A DNA stretch of 64,000 bases from positions 1 to 64,000 of the forward strand of contig JBBHKE010002594.1 in the NCBI GenBank assembly GCA_037447655.1, read 5' to 3'. The notes beneath the pieces are model-generated. The model ran no database searches. It saw only the letters and a list, made by a program, of their open reading frames with translations, and was not told the origin of the DNA. A program made the position numbers and the translations under genes. This stretch comes from Zygnema cylindricum (taxonomy: Eukaryota > Streptophyta > Zygnematophyceae > Zygnematales > Zygnemataceae). Shown here piece by piece: positions 30,892 through 42,534 of this stretch; position 1 is the stretch's first letter, and each line of letters starts with the position of its first letter.

Positions 30892-31633
30892 AAGGACACT
30901 TTGAAAAGTACACCGTAAAATCTACGCTAAAATCCAAAGTAACATTTCAAAGATTCGATTACATGAGCACACACCCTTAGAGGAGGCCGCAAATTGTACT
31001 CTACAATTATGCGATTTTTTGTAGAATTGCAACTTTGGCAGTACAACGTTAAGTTTTAAAAGAAAACGACAAAAAAAAACTCAAATTTAGCAGCGTGGGG
31101 TCGTACCTTAAGGGAGATGTACCATTATTTCTACTTATCTAGGTATTGGCGGGTACAAATAATCGAGAGATTTGAGTTTCGGATAAATTTTTTTTTTGTA
31201 AAAGCATATCGAGTACTAGGTAACAATTTAAGAGCTTGCAATAACTCTATCGGATTTCGGGTGTTCAAATCTTGAAAAAAAAAATCCGTTATGTAAAATT
31301 TTTACTTTTGCGACCTTTGGCCGTCAAATGTTTATGACTGGATTGCGACATGACCATGTGGATAATTTAACGATATGTAATATGTGAGCAATGCAACGAA
31401 ATATGTGGTACATGTGAAATATCGACGTATAATGATAACTATAAGTCATAGGTCGCAATCGGGTGTCCGAATCCGTACCAAACCGTTACTCGACCGCTTG
31501 CGTCGGATCCGGAACGGATTCGGGTGCCAAATTTTGGGGTCATGTTGGATTCGGGCGAGTGATCCACAAAAATAAAAAAAAAAACTCGGGTACAGTCAGG
31601 TAACTAAAAAACGAAAAAAAACAAGGTTTTTTA
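30892..31633. other. Sequence with no recognised element
   Basis: No long ORF and no LTR or pol match. It includes a segment (30990-31115) repeated diverged at 38423-38545, and poly-A runs near 31070, 31190 and 31280. Possibly older host sequence. Confidence 0.5.
30990..31115 (+). repeat. Diverged dispersed repeat, copy 1
   Basis: Starts AAATTGTACTCTACAATT and ends in an A-rich tract. It aligns by eye with 38423-38545, including CAACTTT...ACAAC and GTTTTAAA. Nature unknown. Confidence 0.5.
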
Positions 31634-32671
31634 TGCAATTCTAAGACCTCCACATGTCCTCATAATGGGCTTCTCACACGAAGCCCCTAGGATAAGTCTC
31701 ACCCCTTTGTGTTTGACAAGAATAATTGCCACCTTGGCAGACAAAAACTTTGACCACTTTCACCTTTGTGAAGACAAGACTCCCCTAAGTTGATAGCAAA
31801 AAAAAATCTCTGAATTTGCTCCCCTGAGTAGTAACTTATGAAATGTCAAAGTTGACCTTTTGTATAGAAGACTCTGGGTGAGAGGCAACTGCCTACCAAA
31901 TTTTCCAAGTCCTACATCCCTCTCTAAGCCATCTTCTACTAGAGTACGACACCAATCACAAGATTGTGTCGTATAGAAAGATACAGGTGTCGAAATACTT
32001 TCTGTACGACCATCGTACAATATGGCTAAAATGTTGACGCTTGCCATATCCGGATTAGTTCCCATATTCTCCGGAGATGCCGCAAGCCAATGATGTCATG
32101 CCACGTGGCACTTGACGTGGCCCTTGCCGAAAAATGCAAAAGCCCCTATTCCGCGATCTCAGCACTTATCGTGGCAGTTTGATCAAAACCAACTTTTAAT
32201 TCTAGCCGTCGAAAATCAATGCGCGGTATTGGTTTCGCCATGGAAACAAATGGGCAGTATTTGTTTCGTGAAGTATCGTAAGAGGTAGGTATATCATAAT
32301 TGTGTCTATGTTACATGTTAGTTTGCGCCGTTAAATGAATTCACGTAAACGTACATTTTAAGAAATTTATCAAACCCTATACATCTCAGCACTGATCCTA
32401 GACTATAGGATAAAGCTACTAGCTATTATTGACTTGACAGACTGCAGGTACCAGGATCAAATCTTGGTTCCATCGAGTACATTTTGGTAAACCTACCAAA
32501 ATCTGCCACCTGTCTCTCTTTGGATAGCACATGCAGCCATGGCTCTAGCTCCCTCTCTATAACTTTCAGTGAAGAGAGGAGTTTAGAGGCAGACTTCCTC
32601 TACTTCTTTTCTGCATTTCATTTTACATATTTAGACCCAGAAAATACTAAAAAAAACATAAATTTCTACAC
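31634..32671 (-). repeat. N 3' LTR
   Basis: 1,038 bp on the - strand from TGTAGAAATTTATG (32671) to TAGAATTGCA (31634). G-family LTR with a GCCATGGC dyad, antisense tRNA-like segment, G-box (32099-32106), GTAC cores (31943-32010) and TATA-like box. The Gag start has become GTG. Confidence 0.82.
32395..32472 (+). other. tRNA-like segment in N LTR (antisense)
   Basis: + strand T-arm-like CCAGG/ATCAAAT/CTTGG (5 pairs with one G-T, 7-nt loop) and A-box-like ACTATAGGATAAAGC. Confidence 0.52.
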
Positions 32672-35104
32672 TCCCTTTGTTTTCTAGCCACTCTTCAATT
32701 CAAGACCACAGTTCTCCCTCCAGAAAATAGTTAAGGGGAAGGTACAGGTTTGGTCATCATATCTGATACCATTTCACTATCTGGTCTATACTCTAAATTG
32801 ATGATCTTATCTTTTACCTTCATCCTAACAAAGAAAAGTATAATTTCCATATGTTTGGCTTTAAAGTGGTGTTAGGATTGGCAGAAGTGGCAATGGCTGC
32901 CTGATTATCACAAAACACTTTCTAGACACCACTCTTATGATGACCAAGCTCACTAAGCAAAGACTTGACCCACATTCATTCTTTTACAGCAAATGAAGAG
33001 GACATGTACAAAACCTCTATTGTGAACTACTTTCATCTCAAATCTATCTTTAAGCTTCGTTTTCAACTTATTAGTTTTATCCATAGATTTACTTAAAATA
33101 AGCAAATCATCAACATACATTGCAATGAAGATAATTCCTTCCTCATTTTCAAACAAATAAGTTGAGTGATCTGAGCTGATCCGAATGTATCCCAAACTTG
33201 TAAGAAACTCATCGAGCTTCTTATTCCATTGCCGTGGCCCTTGCTTCAGCCCATACATAGATTTTTTCAATTGGCAAAGCTTGCTCTCCTCCCCTTGCTC
33301 CTCAAATCCTTCTGGTTGTCGCATAAAGATCTCCTCTTCCAACTCTCTATGTATAAAGGCTGTCTTTTGTCCATTTGATGTACTTCTATGTCTTCAGTTG
33401 CCGCCAGACTGAGAAGTATCCAAACGGAGGGAAACTTGACGACCGCGGCAAATGTCACCTCGTTGTCAATTCCCTCTTTTTGGGTAAATCCTTTCGCAAC
33501 TAATCGAGCCGTGTAGCGCTCAATGGTGCTATCTGGGTTTAGTTTCAATTCAAATACCCACTTACACCCGATTGGCTTTTTCTAAGGAGGACAGTCCACT
33601 AATTCCCATGTATCGGCTGCCACAATCTAAGCCATCTCCTCATTAATGACTGTCTTCCACCAGTTCCTCTCACGACAGTTCATCGCCTTATCATAAGTCT
33701 AGGGTTCTTCGGGGCTAGACATTTTGGTTACCTTGTTGTTAACTTGTTTCTCTTGCAGTCTTATGTTGCATCTCCTTCCACCCTCAAACTCTGATGCCAG
33801 AATAGATGGCTCTTGTGGATTCTTTCGAATGGTTTCGACTTCTCCCTATCCCTTGATTCCGTCTCTATTTCCATCACGTCTTCCGCTTCGGTTGGAGTTG
33901 GCACTAGGGGTTCCACGACTAAATCCTCCTCGATATGATTTGTACGTGCAAGATCATTATCTTCATGGAAACCTGGATAGTTAGGAAGCTGAAAGTCATC
34001 ATAATCTTTTGACTCCAATTTGATTTTGACCGTCTTTATATGCTTAAAAGAATCTATAGATTTCCCTTCATCCATAACCACGAGATGTTTCACTAGGAAT
34101 ATATCTTTTCTCTTGAGATCATAAACTCTATATCCTTTTACATCTTCATCATATCCTAGCAGATATCCTGGTTTTCCTTTCGAAATTTAACTTCGAATTT
34201 GAGTGATCTGTGTCTAGACTAAACACTTGACTACCAAAAAACTTTAGGTGTGAAACATCTAGTTTTCGGCCGGTCCATCTCTCCTAAGGTGTTTGGCCTT
34301 TTACTGCCAAAGTAAGAACTCTATACTTGAGGTAGTTTGCTTATTTCATTGTTTCCCCCCATAATCTCTCTCATATCTTCTTATCCGACAACATAATCTT
34401 GGCACTAACACTTAGTGTCCTATTTAACCTCTCGACTACACTATTGTCTCAAGATTTTCAGGGACTGTCTTTTGATGTTGCAATCCATCTTCTCTAAGAA
34501 AATCTTCAAACTGATTGGAGGTATACTCTCCCCCATTATCATTCCTTACTCTCTTAATGGCAGTTTCATGGAGTTTCTCACTCCACGCTTTATATTCTTT
34601 AAATATCCGTGGGACCTCTGATTTATTTTTCAAAAAATACACTCTACAATACCGAGATGAATCGTCATTGATTGTCATTATAGACCTCTTACCCCCGGGT
34701 GAAGGCACTTTGGCCGGTCCCAAAATATCAGTGTGTACGAAGTCTAAAACTATTTCTCCTTTATAAGTGGCTTCCTTTGGGAAGGGTAACTTGTGTGCCT
34801 TATCTTGAGCACAACCATTACAATCAATTAGGTTTTCACTTTCTCTGTACTGAATTCCTTCCACTATTCCCATGTTTTTTATTTCTTTCAACTTGTCTAT
34901 ATGCACATGTCCAAGCCTCTTAATCCACAACATAATATGATATACACCAGCATCGTAAAGTTTCTTCTTTTCATTACTTAAAATCAGCCTAAACATCCCT
35001 TGGCTACCTTTTTCAGCAGTGATATAAACTTCCTCCTCAAAGCTAGCAATAAAGGTTACCTTCCTAATGGAAGTCTCAACACCCTTATCATCCAACAGAG
35101 ACTT
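32672..35104 (-). pseudogene. N pol, 5'-truncated (GAG-pre-integrase to RNase H)
   Basis: Read leftwards. Open piece 35137-34436 carries the LDDKG region, HIMLWIKRLGHVH, zinc motif CNGCAQDK, HTDILGP, RNDNGGEYTS and TVPENLE. Integrase C-term 34400-34100, linker 34093-33761. RT 33600-33000 includes QPEGFEEQGEE and YVDDLLILSK near 33110. RNase H has lost its centre: near 33010 RT runs directly into the MNVGQVFA segment, then CDNQAA and MVSDMMTKP remnants to 32710. Gag and protease are absent; homology stops near 35105 where a hAT transposase begins on the other strand. Confidence 0.84.
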
Positions 35105-36300
35105 TGAGATGCTCGTGGCAAAGCACCCTTCTATCACTTGGAGGCCATGCGCTGCACATGTATTGGAATTGATGTTGGAAGATTAGAGTACGTTGACATT
35201 TATCTTTAAACCAATTCGAGAGGCAAAACAAGTTCTCAAATTCATCACTAATCATAGCATAAGTTTAACCATGTTCAATAAAATTTCTTATGTTGCGCTT
35301 CTAAAACCTAGAGAGACTGGGTTTGCTACAAATTTTATTATGCTCCTGAGGTTATTAGACGTGAAAGAGAGTTTAGAACGCTTGATGTTTGATGACAAAT
35401 TCAAGGAATGGGTGGGTAAACCTATGTACAGGATAGACAGGGCTAAGATTAGGTGCCATATTTTGAGCACGGGTTTTGGGTTAGAGTGACAAAGGCCGTG
35501 TCAAACTTGTGGTGCGGTTGATGAGGGAATGCAACAGAGGTGGCCCGAATGTGGGGAAGGTTTACCACGGTTTTTACGCAATTGGACAGTTTTTTGGATA
35601 GTTTAGCTGGCATTGGAGGAGATAACATTCATGAGGGAGTACACATTTTGGAAGAGTTGAAGACATCTTGGGTGGCGAGGTGGGAAATACCGCATAGCCT
35701 CATATATACGTTCGACTTTGTACTCGATCCGGAGTACCAAAGCTATGCTTGTGGGCAACATGCAAACTTGACAGTTATCGAAGGTTTTTAGAAAATGTAG
35801 GAGAGGATGCTTTTAAATGTGGAGGAGCAAAAATATGCTTGCATTCAGTTATCATACTGTGAAGGTTTTGAGGGAGTTCAAGGTAGGGAAATAACAAAAT
35901 CTTGTGTAAGGAAAATGTCACCGTGGAAATGGTGGCAAGAGTTTGGGTATGCCACCCTTATCTTGCAGAAGGTGGTAGTAAAAAAACTTGCACATTGCTC
36001 AATTGCCAGCTCATGTGAGCGTAATTGGTCAACATATGACCATATTCACTCTAAAAAGAAAAATAGATTAACGGCTAGAGGGGCTAATGATCTAGTGTGG
36101 GTGTTTACTAATCTTAGACAGTTACAAAATATATGGATTTTAGCTATGAAGTTAACATGATAGCATGGGATGAAGAGAAAGATTTTAGCTATGAAGAGAA
36201 CATGATGGCATGGGAACAAGAGGAAAGGGAGGTAAGGTGAAGAGGATTCAGATGAAGACATCGTGGACTTTGATGTAGGGGAAGAGGATTTAGAGTAAAG
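35105..36300 (+). pseudogene. hAT-superfamily transposase, C-terminal half
   Basis: Plant-type hAT DNA transposase remnant. In order: HPSITWRPCAAH and LELMLED (35109-35180, then a stop), KPIREAKQVLKFITNHS, PRETGFATNFIML and LLDVKESLERL (35193-35489), a frameshift, RWEIPHSLIYTFDFVLDPEY (about 35680-35730), then the hATC dimerisation domain SPWKWWQEFG, LAHCSIASSCERNWSTYDHIHSKKKNRL (35910-36070) and an acidic tail with stop near 36296. PCAAH and CERNWS are hallmarks of the DUF659/hAT group. The N-terminal BED finger and first catalytic Asp are missing. No terminal inverted repeats recognised. Confidence 0.88.
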
Positions 36301-36500
36301 ATTAATGAGAGAGATATATGCTAATTTTTTTGAGTTAATGTGGCTAGGGGTGTAAACTTTGAAGAGACATAATAGCATGGGAAAAAGAGAAAGGGGAGAT
36401 AAAGGAAAAAGAATTCAAGTGAAAACATTATGGACTACAATGTAGGGTAAGAAGATATAGAGTAAAGATAGATGAAAGATATGTATTTTTTTTTTATTGA
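36160..36500 (+). repeat. Diverged ~180-bp duplication of the hAT tail
   Basis: The acidic-tail coding stretch (36190-36310) is repeated at about 36360-36490: both carry GAAGAG, GCATGGGAA and a GGACT-TTGATGTAGGG-like core. The second copy is more decayed. Confidence 0.6.
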
Positions 36501-36596
36501 TGTGATTCTATCATTGTTTATTAATTTATATTTTTATGTCGTGCAATGATGAATGTGAAAATGTCGTTCTGTACTTTATTTCATTTTTGTGCAGTT

Positions 36597-36726
36597 GTTT
36601 GCAGTTTGAGAGATAGATAGAGAAGGCGGCCATGGCTGCCTGTCAAATAGTATCAGACAACGTTTGCGGTTTGAGAGATAGATAGAGAAGGCGGCCATGA
36701 CTGCCTGTCAGATAGTATCACACAGA
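36597..36726 (+). repeat. Tandem 65-bp duplication with GCCATGGC dyad
   Basis: Units 36597-36661 and 36662-36726 differ at a few positions. Each contains GAGATAGATAGAGAAGGCGG and a GGCNGCC-type dyad around CATGGC; the second copy has CATGAC. Confidence 0.85.
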
Positions 36727-39290
36727 CGAACTTTGACAAAAATATTGCATTGGCCAAGATTTGAGCTGGGTTCTATGCCCTTCTATTGTAATCTATTTCA
36801 CATTTGTCCGTTACCAATCAATGAAGAGATTTCAATACACACATGGAGTGTGGTACATGTTTAGACACATAAAATTGTTTAGCGCTCATTTAACGGAAAA
36901 CTTACAAACTGCGATATATGTGACATTCACTTTTGTTTACATGTATGGAATAGTACGGATAAAAATTCATTATCAACTTTTACGATTTTTTTAAAAAATT
37001 CAATGCGTGTGTCACCTATAATTCGTCGCGATTGAATCATTCGCACTAAAGTGTTTGAACAATTGTGGTTGTAAGTTAAACCTCAAGCTTATTTTATGCA
37101 TCTTGTGTGCAAAAGGTTTTGTGTTTCAATTGGTAAGAGGGTAATTACTACAATATTTAGTATTTAAACATGAATGATGAATACTTGACGTCTCTTAATT
37201 ATGTGTTTTATCTGGTTTGTTTGAAATGCTTTATTAGATAGTTTAAAACCGGGTGTGGGGTGTAAATTGGGGATCTACTCAAAATTTCTGGTTAGATTTT
37301 TACATTTATTGTTTCGAGAACAACAAACTATTTATCAATGGTAAGTGAAAAATAATATAGTACGCTATATAAAAGTATTTTACAATATACAATATCATAT
37401 TTTGACTGTATATAGCGTGGCATGTCGGGTATGACAATGTGTTCCATAGTGTGTATAACGGAAGAACAAAGTTTACTACAACAGAATAAACTATAAAATT
37501 CTACAGTATGAACCGTACAATTATCGCCAATAATTATCAAACTAAAGTTATTGCGGTAAAAAACCAGTATTATTGGCTTTTATTATTCGTTTTTTTATCG
37601 CGTTAACACCAGGACCGATATATTGTGCCAACATATTAATTTTATGTAGGCAAAAAAAAAAGGTCATATCGATTGACAACTAATGACTACATATACACAA
37701 CATTCTTTTATGACCTACGATATATATATCTATATGTTTAGTACTACATATTTTAAGTTTTGTATTCAAAACTATATTTCGACCTCCAAAGTAAGGGTAC
37801 GGCTTTATATAACTGTAGCTTAGAAAACCTACTTGGTATTTTAGTGCAAATTTGTAGTACACGGTGTTTGAGTATCCCAATGTGTAACAATGAAATGCTT
37901 AATTAATGGTGTGATGACTCTCTACGTCAACAATGCCCGTGACAGTTGTCAATGTCTAAAACCTGTCTTGCCACACCGTATTTTTGGAAACTTTTTCAAG
38001 TCTCACAACACACATCGTAATTTTTGAAACTATTTGGTAAATTGCATGCCTTTGAGTGACATCATAAACGTTCAACCTTGCGGCCATGGCTGTATAACAT
38101 GCCTTTGCGTTTACCTCTCATATCCAGCCGCCGTGACTAGAAATAGAATTTAGGAGGCTTTGGCAAATTTATCACCTTCGCAAATTTTTTACTTTTTGTA
38201 AAATGACAGTGCAGCCTCGAGACCCCTACAAAAAAAAAAAACGTACAAGCGACAAAAACAAGCAACTTGTTCCGTCATGAAAAACAATTGAAATTTTTCA
38301 CACGTGAGAATATGTTTTCCTATTTGTAAAAGCGGCTTTATTTTTTTTTAATATATCATTAATGTGTTTTAAGACAAGTTAAAGATTACAACTTTTTGTA
38401 CATCCGCAATTTGTGCTCGATACAAATTGTACTCTACAATTTTGCAATTTCTTTTTACGGTTACAACTTTAACAATACAACTCAAAGTTTTAAAGGAAAA
38501 AAAATGAAAAAAACATATGATTAAACACATGGGGCAACACCTCAAAAAGCTTTTACCAATTAGTTTTAGGCTAACGGTTATAGCTCTATCGTATTTATCG
38601 ACAATAATTTCCCAGAATCGATATATCGTGATTAATAGGACCATGTTTAGATACCCATAATAACATATCAGCACTTTTACAACAGTAGCAAATTTAACGA
38701 TACGCAACATTATTGTACTTTTTGCAAATCAAAACAAAAGAAACGCGTTGGAATTGAAACCGAAAGTAGTAAAAAATATATAAGATTGTAACGCAGTTTA
38801 AATGTGAGATATTTCTAAGGTAAATACGAACATCGTGTGATCGCAAATACTATGTGAATGATTTACCGAGAAGCAAAAAAATATAAAAGCATAAAGTAAC
38901 ATTACGAAAACGTTTAAGATTGATCATGTTACTGATGTGTTGAAATCTTGATATTTATCAACAATGACATAAAAGATGGAGATCCTAATGATTGGCGATA
39001 ATTTAACAATACATTATTTTATAAAGTAAAGGAATTTTAGATCTCAAAGGTTAAAATAAAACCAATTGGACGTTTCTGTATATAAAAAGTGTGAATTGAT
39101 CGATCGCTTAATTATATATTTTGGCTATTTTATCGCGTGGCAAATATATTTAACATGGAAAAAACGCACAAACAAAATAACTAATTGTTCGGTTGATTGT
39201 ACTCTCCTCAAAATTGTTGTAGCATGAAGGGTAATATTCTATCAACAAAATATTGAGGTTGTTTATCATAAATCGTACGTTTTCGTACAA
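36727..39290. other. AT-rich sequence without identifiable genes
   Basis: No ORF above about 113 codons and no match to the element families. A diverged copy of the 30990 repeat lies at 38423-38545 and a lone GCCATGGCTG at about 38084. It may be ordinary intergenic DNA. Confidence 0.55.
38423..38545 (+). repeat. Diverged dispersed repeat, copy 2
   Basis: Partner of 30990-31115: same AAATTGTACTCTACAATT start and following CAACTTT/ACAAC/GTTTTAAA order, with substitutions and small gaps. Confidence 0.5.
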
Positions 39291-39295
39291 TTTCG

Positions 39296-39306
39296 TACAT
39301 TATATT

Positions 39307-39350
<44 letters not shown>

Positions 39351-39385
39351 CATATATATTTACATATACATATATATTTACATAC

Positions 39386-39441
<56 letters not shown>

Positions 39442-40158
39442 ATATACATATATATATATATTTACATATACATATAAATATACATATATATGTATAAATA
39501 TGTATATATATGTATAAATATATATACATATATACATATATAAATACATATACATGTACATATATATAGATATATTAATATATATATAGCTAAACATATA
39601 TATACATATATACATATAAATATACATATACATATATAAATACATATACATATATGTGTATATGTATATATATACATGTACATAAATGTACATAAATGTA
39701 CATATATACATATATACATATATATATACATATTCATAAATGTACACATACATTTATATATTCATATATATATATATATATAGATAAACATCTACACATA
39801 TTTATATACATATATATATAGATATATACATAGACATACGCATACATATATATACATACATGCATATATATATGCATATTTGCATAATATTTGTATATAT
39901 AGGTATAAATTTATGTATATATATGTATATATTTATGTATATATATATATGTATGTATTTATGTATATATATATATATATATAATCATATATATATATGT
40001 ATATGTTTTATCCATATGCATATGTATATGTAAATGTATATATCTTTATGTATATATATATATATACATATATATACATATGTATAGATATATATACATT
40101 TATATATATACATATATATATATACATATATATATGTTTTAATATATATGTATATATT

Positions 40159-40192
<34 letters not shown>

Positions 40193-40244
40193 CATGTATA
40201 TGAATATATAAGAATATGAATATGCATATCTATGTATATGTTAT
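39296..40244. repeat. TA / TATACA microsatellite, ~950 bp
   Basis: Almost only A/T with periodic C or G (ATATAC, ATGTAT). The apparent reading frames, rich in Tyr, Ile and Met, are repeat artefacts. B2 begins directly at its right edge. Confidence 0.95.
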
Positions 40245-40443
40245 TGTGATTTGAAATCTTTAGTTGAGTAAATCGAGCTATGAGAGGAGACTAAGGACTT
40301 AGAATATTTTTTTCTGTATAGGACAGTTGTAATACTTATCTTTTATAGTGTGACAGTAGCAAAAAGACAATAGAAATGTATTGTACTTCTGCATGGACAT
40401 GCGTTGACAGTGGGAGACGATGCTGGTATTCTGGAGTAGCGAC

Positions 40444-41480
40444 TGTTGTAATTTATAAATCTTTATTTCAGTCAATAGGGGTAAAAGTAACTTAGGATAT
40501 TTTTTCTAGTAGTCTACTATTAGACTTACCTTAATTAGTGTTACAATAGCGAGAGGTACAGTAGAGTGTATCGTACTGTATCGTACTTTTGCAGGGACAC
40601 GTGTCGGCGAAATAACGTATGCAGGTTTTTGGAGTAGCGCCGACAATCAGCCATACGCGTCAAAAAGTTGACGATGCGATTCACATGATCAGACGAACAG
40701 GATCTATCCCGAGTATTTCGGAAACATATGGTACATCTCGACGGTACCATCGTCGATCGAATTCGTTCCAACGAACGCGATTCACCTGGGACCACAAGCG
40801 CGATTCACGAGGGACCACAAGCGTGATTCGCGTGGGACCACAAGTGACGAAGCACTCAAGTGCTTCGTACTACATGACCACATTGGGCTGGACTTTAGCG
40901 GTCACCGCTGACTAAGCATTTGGAACGTTTTGTGTACGGTTAGAACGTTTTGTGTACGGCTCAATTTCTGTAAATATCTGAATAACATTACTTTGTAGTT
41001 TAGTGTGATAAAAAATAGTGTTCCGCTAATCAAGTTTTAGAAATAGTAATTAGGTTTTTAAAGTACAGTAACGTACAGGTAGGATGCTTTGTCGTTAGTC
41101 AGGATAATAACCGTAGTAACGGTTACCCGAATTAGTGTAGATCAGTAGATACACACTGTGAGTATATAACTTAGAACTTAGACAATTTTGTAGCATCCAG
41201 TTTTGGGAATATGATTTTCTAAGGGCAGTTTTTGGGAAACTTCTAGACATCATATCTTATGGTTTACCGGGTCATTTTGGCTGCAATTTTAAGAATTGTC
41301 AGTTTGTTGTATTGTGTATCACTGTGACAAATTTGAAGCATATTGGCTTTCTGAGTCATATTTTGTGTCAGATCTAAGTTGGCTATTGAGTAGGTACTTT
41401 GATAGTTTCTGCTGTTTTTTCATGTCTACTTCCACTACTACTGCTGGTTCACCGCCTGCAACGGTGGTTGTAGAACGACA
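40444..41480 (+). repeat. B1 5' LTR
   Basis: 1,037 bp, TGTTGTAATTT to GAACGACA. Holds GTAC cores (40540-40590), a CACGTG G-box (near 40598), three 23-bp repeats, a 10-bp perfect hairpin and the Gag ATG at 41422-41424, with 19 complete codons inside the LTR. It lacks the tRNA-like segment of the A, F, G, H, I and L LTRs. Confidence 0.92.
40778..40868 (+). repeat. Three 23-bp tandem repeats and a perfect dyad in B1 U3
   Basis: Units 40778-40800, 40801-40823 and 40824-40846 share GATTC and GGGACCACAAG. They are followed by ACGAAGCACT / CA / AGTGCTTCGT (40847-40868). The same block is in the 3' LTR at 45932-46022. B2 has a single degenerate unit, so the array expanded in the B1 lineage. Confidence 0.9.
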
Positions 41481-42534
41481 GGTTATGAGCCTTTCATCAA
41501 GGATTCCTATCTTCAATGGCCAAAAGTATGCTTACTGGGCGGCGATGGTTGAATCGTCGTTTGAAACGGCTGATTTATTGGGGGCCTTGGATGGCTCCCT
41601 TGATGAAACAGATCCAACTTGGGCGAAGAAGAATTCAATGGCAAGGAACAATCTAATCCTTTGTATTTCATAAAATTTGGTCATGTCTCGACTGAAAATG
41701 AAGAAGGCGAGGGAGATTTGGACGTCTCTGAAATCCGCTTTTGAGAAAGCGAATGTTCAAGAGGAGCTTTTGGTGGCTGGAAAAATTTGGGGATACAAAT
41801 ACACGGGGGGATCTATGGTAGAGTATTGTGACAATTTTCATGCGCTCATTGATGCTCACTCTTCTGCTGGGGGGTCATTTCCTGAGTTTCAACAGGCATC
41901 TTTGCTTATTAGAGGTCTCCCTAGTAGCAGGAAGGGTGTGTCTAATCAATTAAAGAGTCATGATAAAGCTAGGTGGTCATTTCAGTTAGCATATAATCTT
42001 ATATTGGAGGAAGAAACAAATACTAAACTCCTTGAGGGAGAAGGAAAAGTTGAAGCATTTGCAACAGACTTTGACAAAAGAATTTAGTTCAATCAGAATA
42101 GGAATCAGTTTAACCAGAATCATAATCAGTTTAATCAGAGGCAGAATAGGCCATCTACTGCTACTTGCTTCTATTGTTCTGAGAAGGGTCACGGATACAG
42201 GTACTGTCCTAAATTGAAGAAGGCTAATGAGACAGGTTTATACAGGCCAGGTTGGCAACAGAGCCAGTATCACAGAGGTTTTTCTGGAAATCCTTCACGT
42301 GGAAATGCTCTCTTTTCAGCTTCTGCAACTGATGCAGATGAGTCACTAAGCTTCAATGAGCAAGAGGAGGCGGAGTTATTTGCTATGGCGGCTGCCATGG
42401 AGGGTCGAAAGGATGCAGGATGGATCATGGATCATGGAGCGTCTGCCCATATGTGTTGGAACAAGGCGGCTTTTACGAATCTGCAGCAAACATCTCCAAG
42501 GAGTATCTACTATGCTTGTGGCATGAGTGTTTAA
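41422..42534 (+). pseudogene. B1 gag and start of protease
   Basis: ATG in the LTR; M-S-T-S-T-T-T-A then, across the LTR end and PBS, VMSLSSRIPIFNGQKYAYWAAM. One frame throughout. Gag body: AREIWTSLKSAFEKANVQEE, YTGGSMVEYCDNFHALID, LLIRGLPSSRKGV. CCHC knuckle C-F-Y-C-S-E-K-G-H-G-Y-R-Y-C near 42170-42209 after an Asn/Gln-rich stretch. Protease motif MDHGASAHM near 42427 has His for the usual Ser. Nonsense codons: TAA 41671-41673 and TAA 42532-42534 (B2 has CAA at both) and TAG 42085-42087. Length and order are typical of copia Gag. Confidence 0.9.
41481..41491 (+). other. B1 primer-binding site (half-tRNA type, inside gag)
   Basis: GGTTATGAGCC immediately after the LTR end, matching 10 of the first 11 bases of the A1/F1 PBS and translated Val-Met-Ser. 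The LTR end is fixed independently by the GCGAC duplication after the same ...GAACGACA at 46635. Confidence 0.8.

Noticed and set aside
35193-36160. Domesticated, functional hAT-derived host gene
   Set aside because: Internal stops and frameshifts and a missing N-terminal half argue for a relic.
35193-38710. Several 60-117 codon ORFs on the - strand
   Set aside because: Ser/Ile/Leu-rich chance frames in AT-rich DNA or antisense to hAT; no domain or homology visible.
39208-40227. Long Tyr/Ile/Met-rich reading frames on both strands
   Set aside because: Produced by the TA/TATACA microsatellite; composition alone explains the lack of stops.
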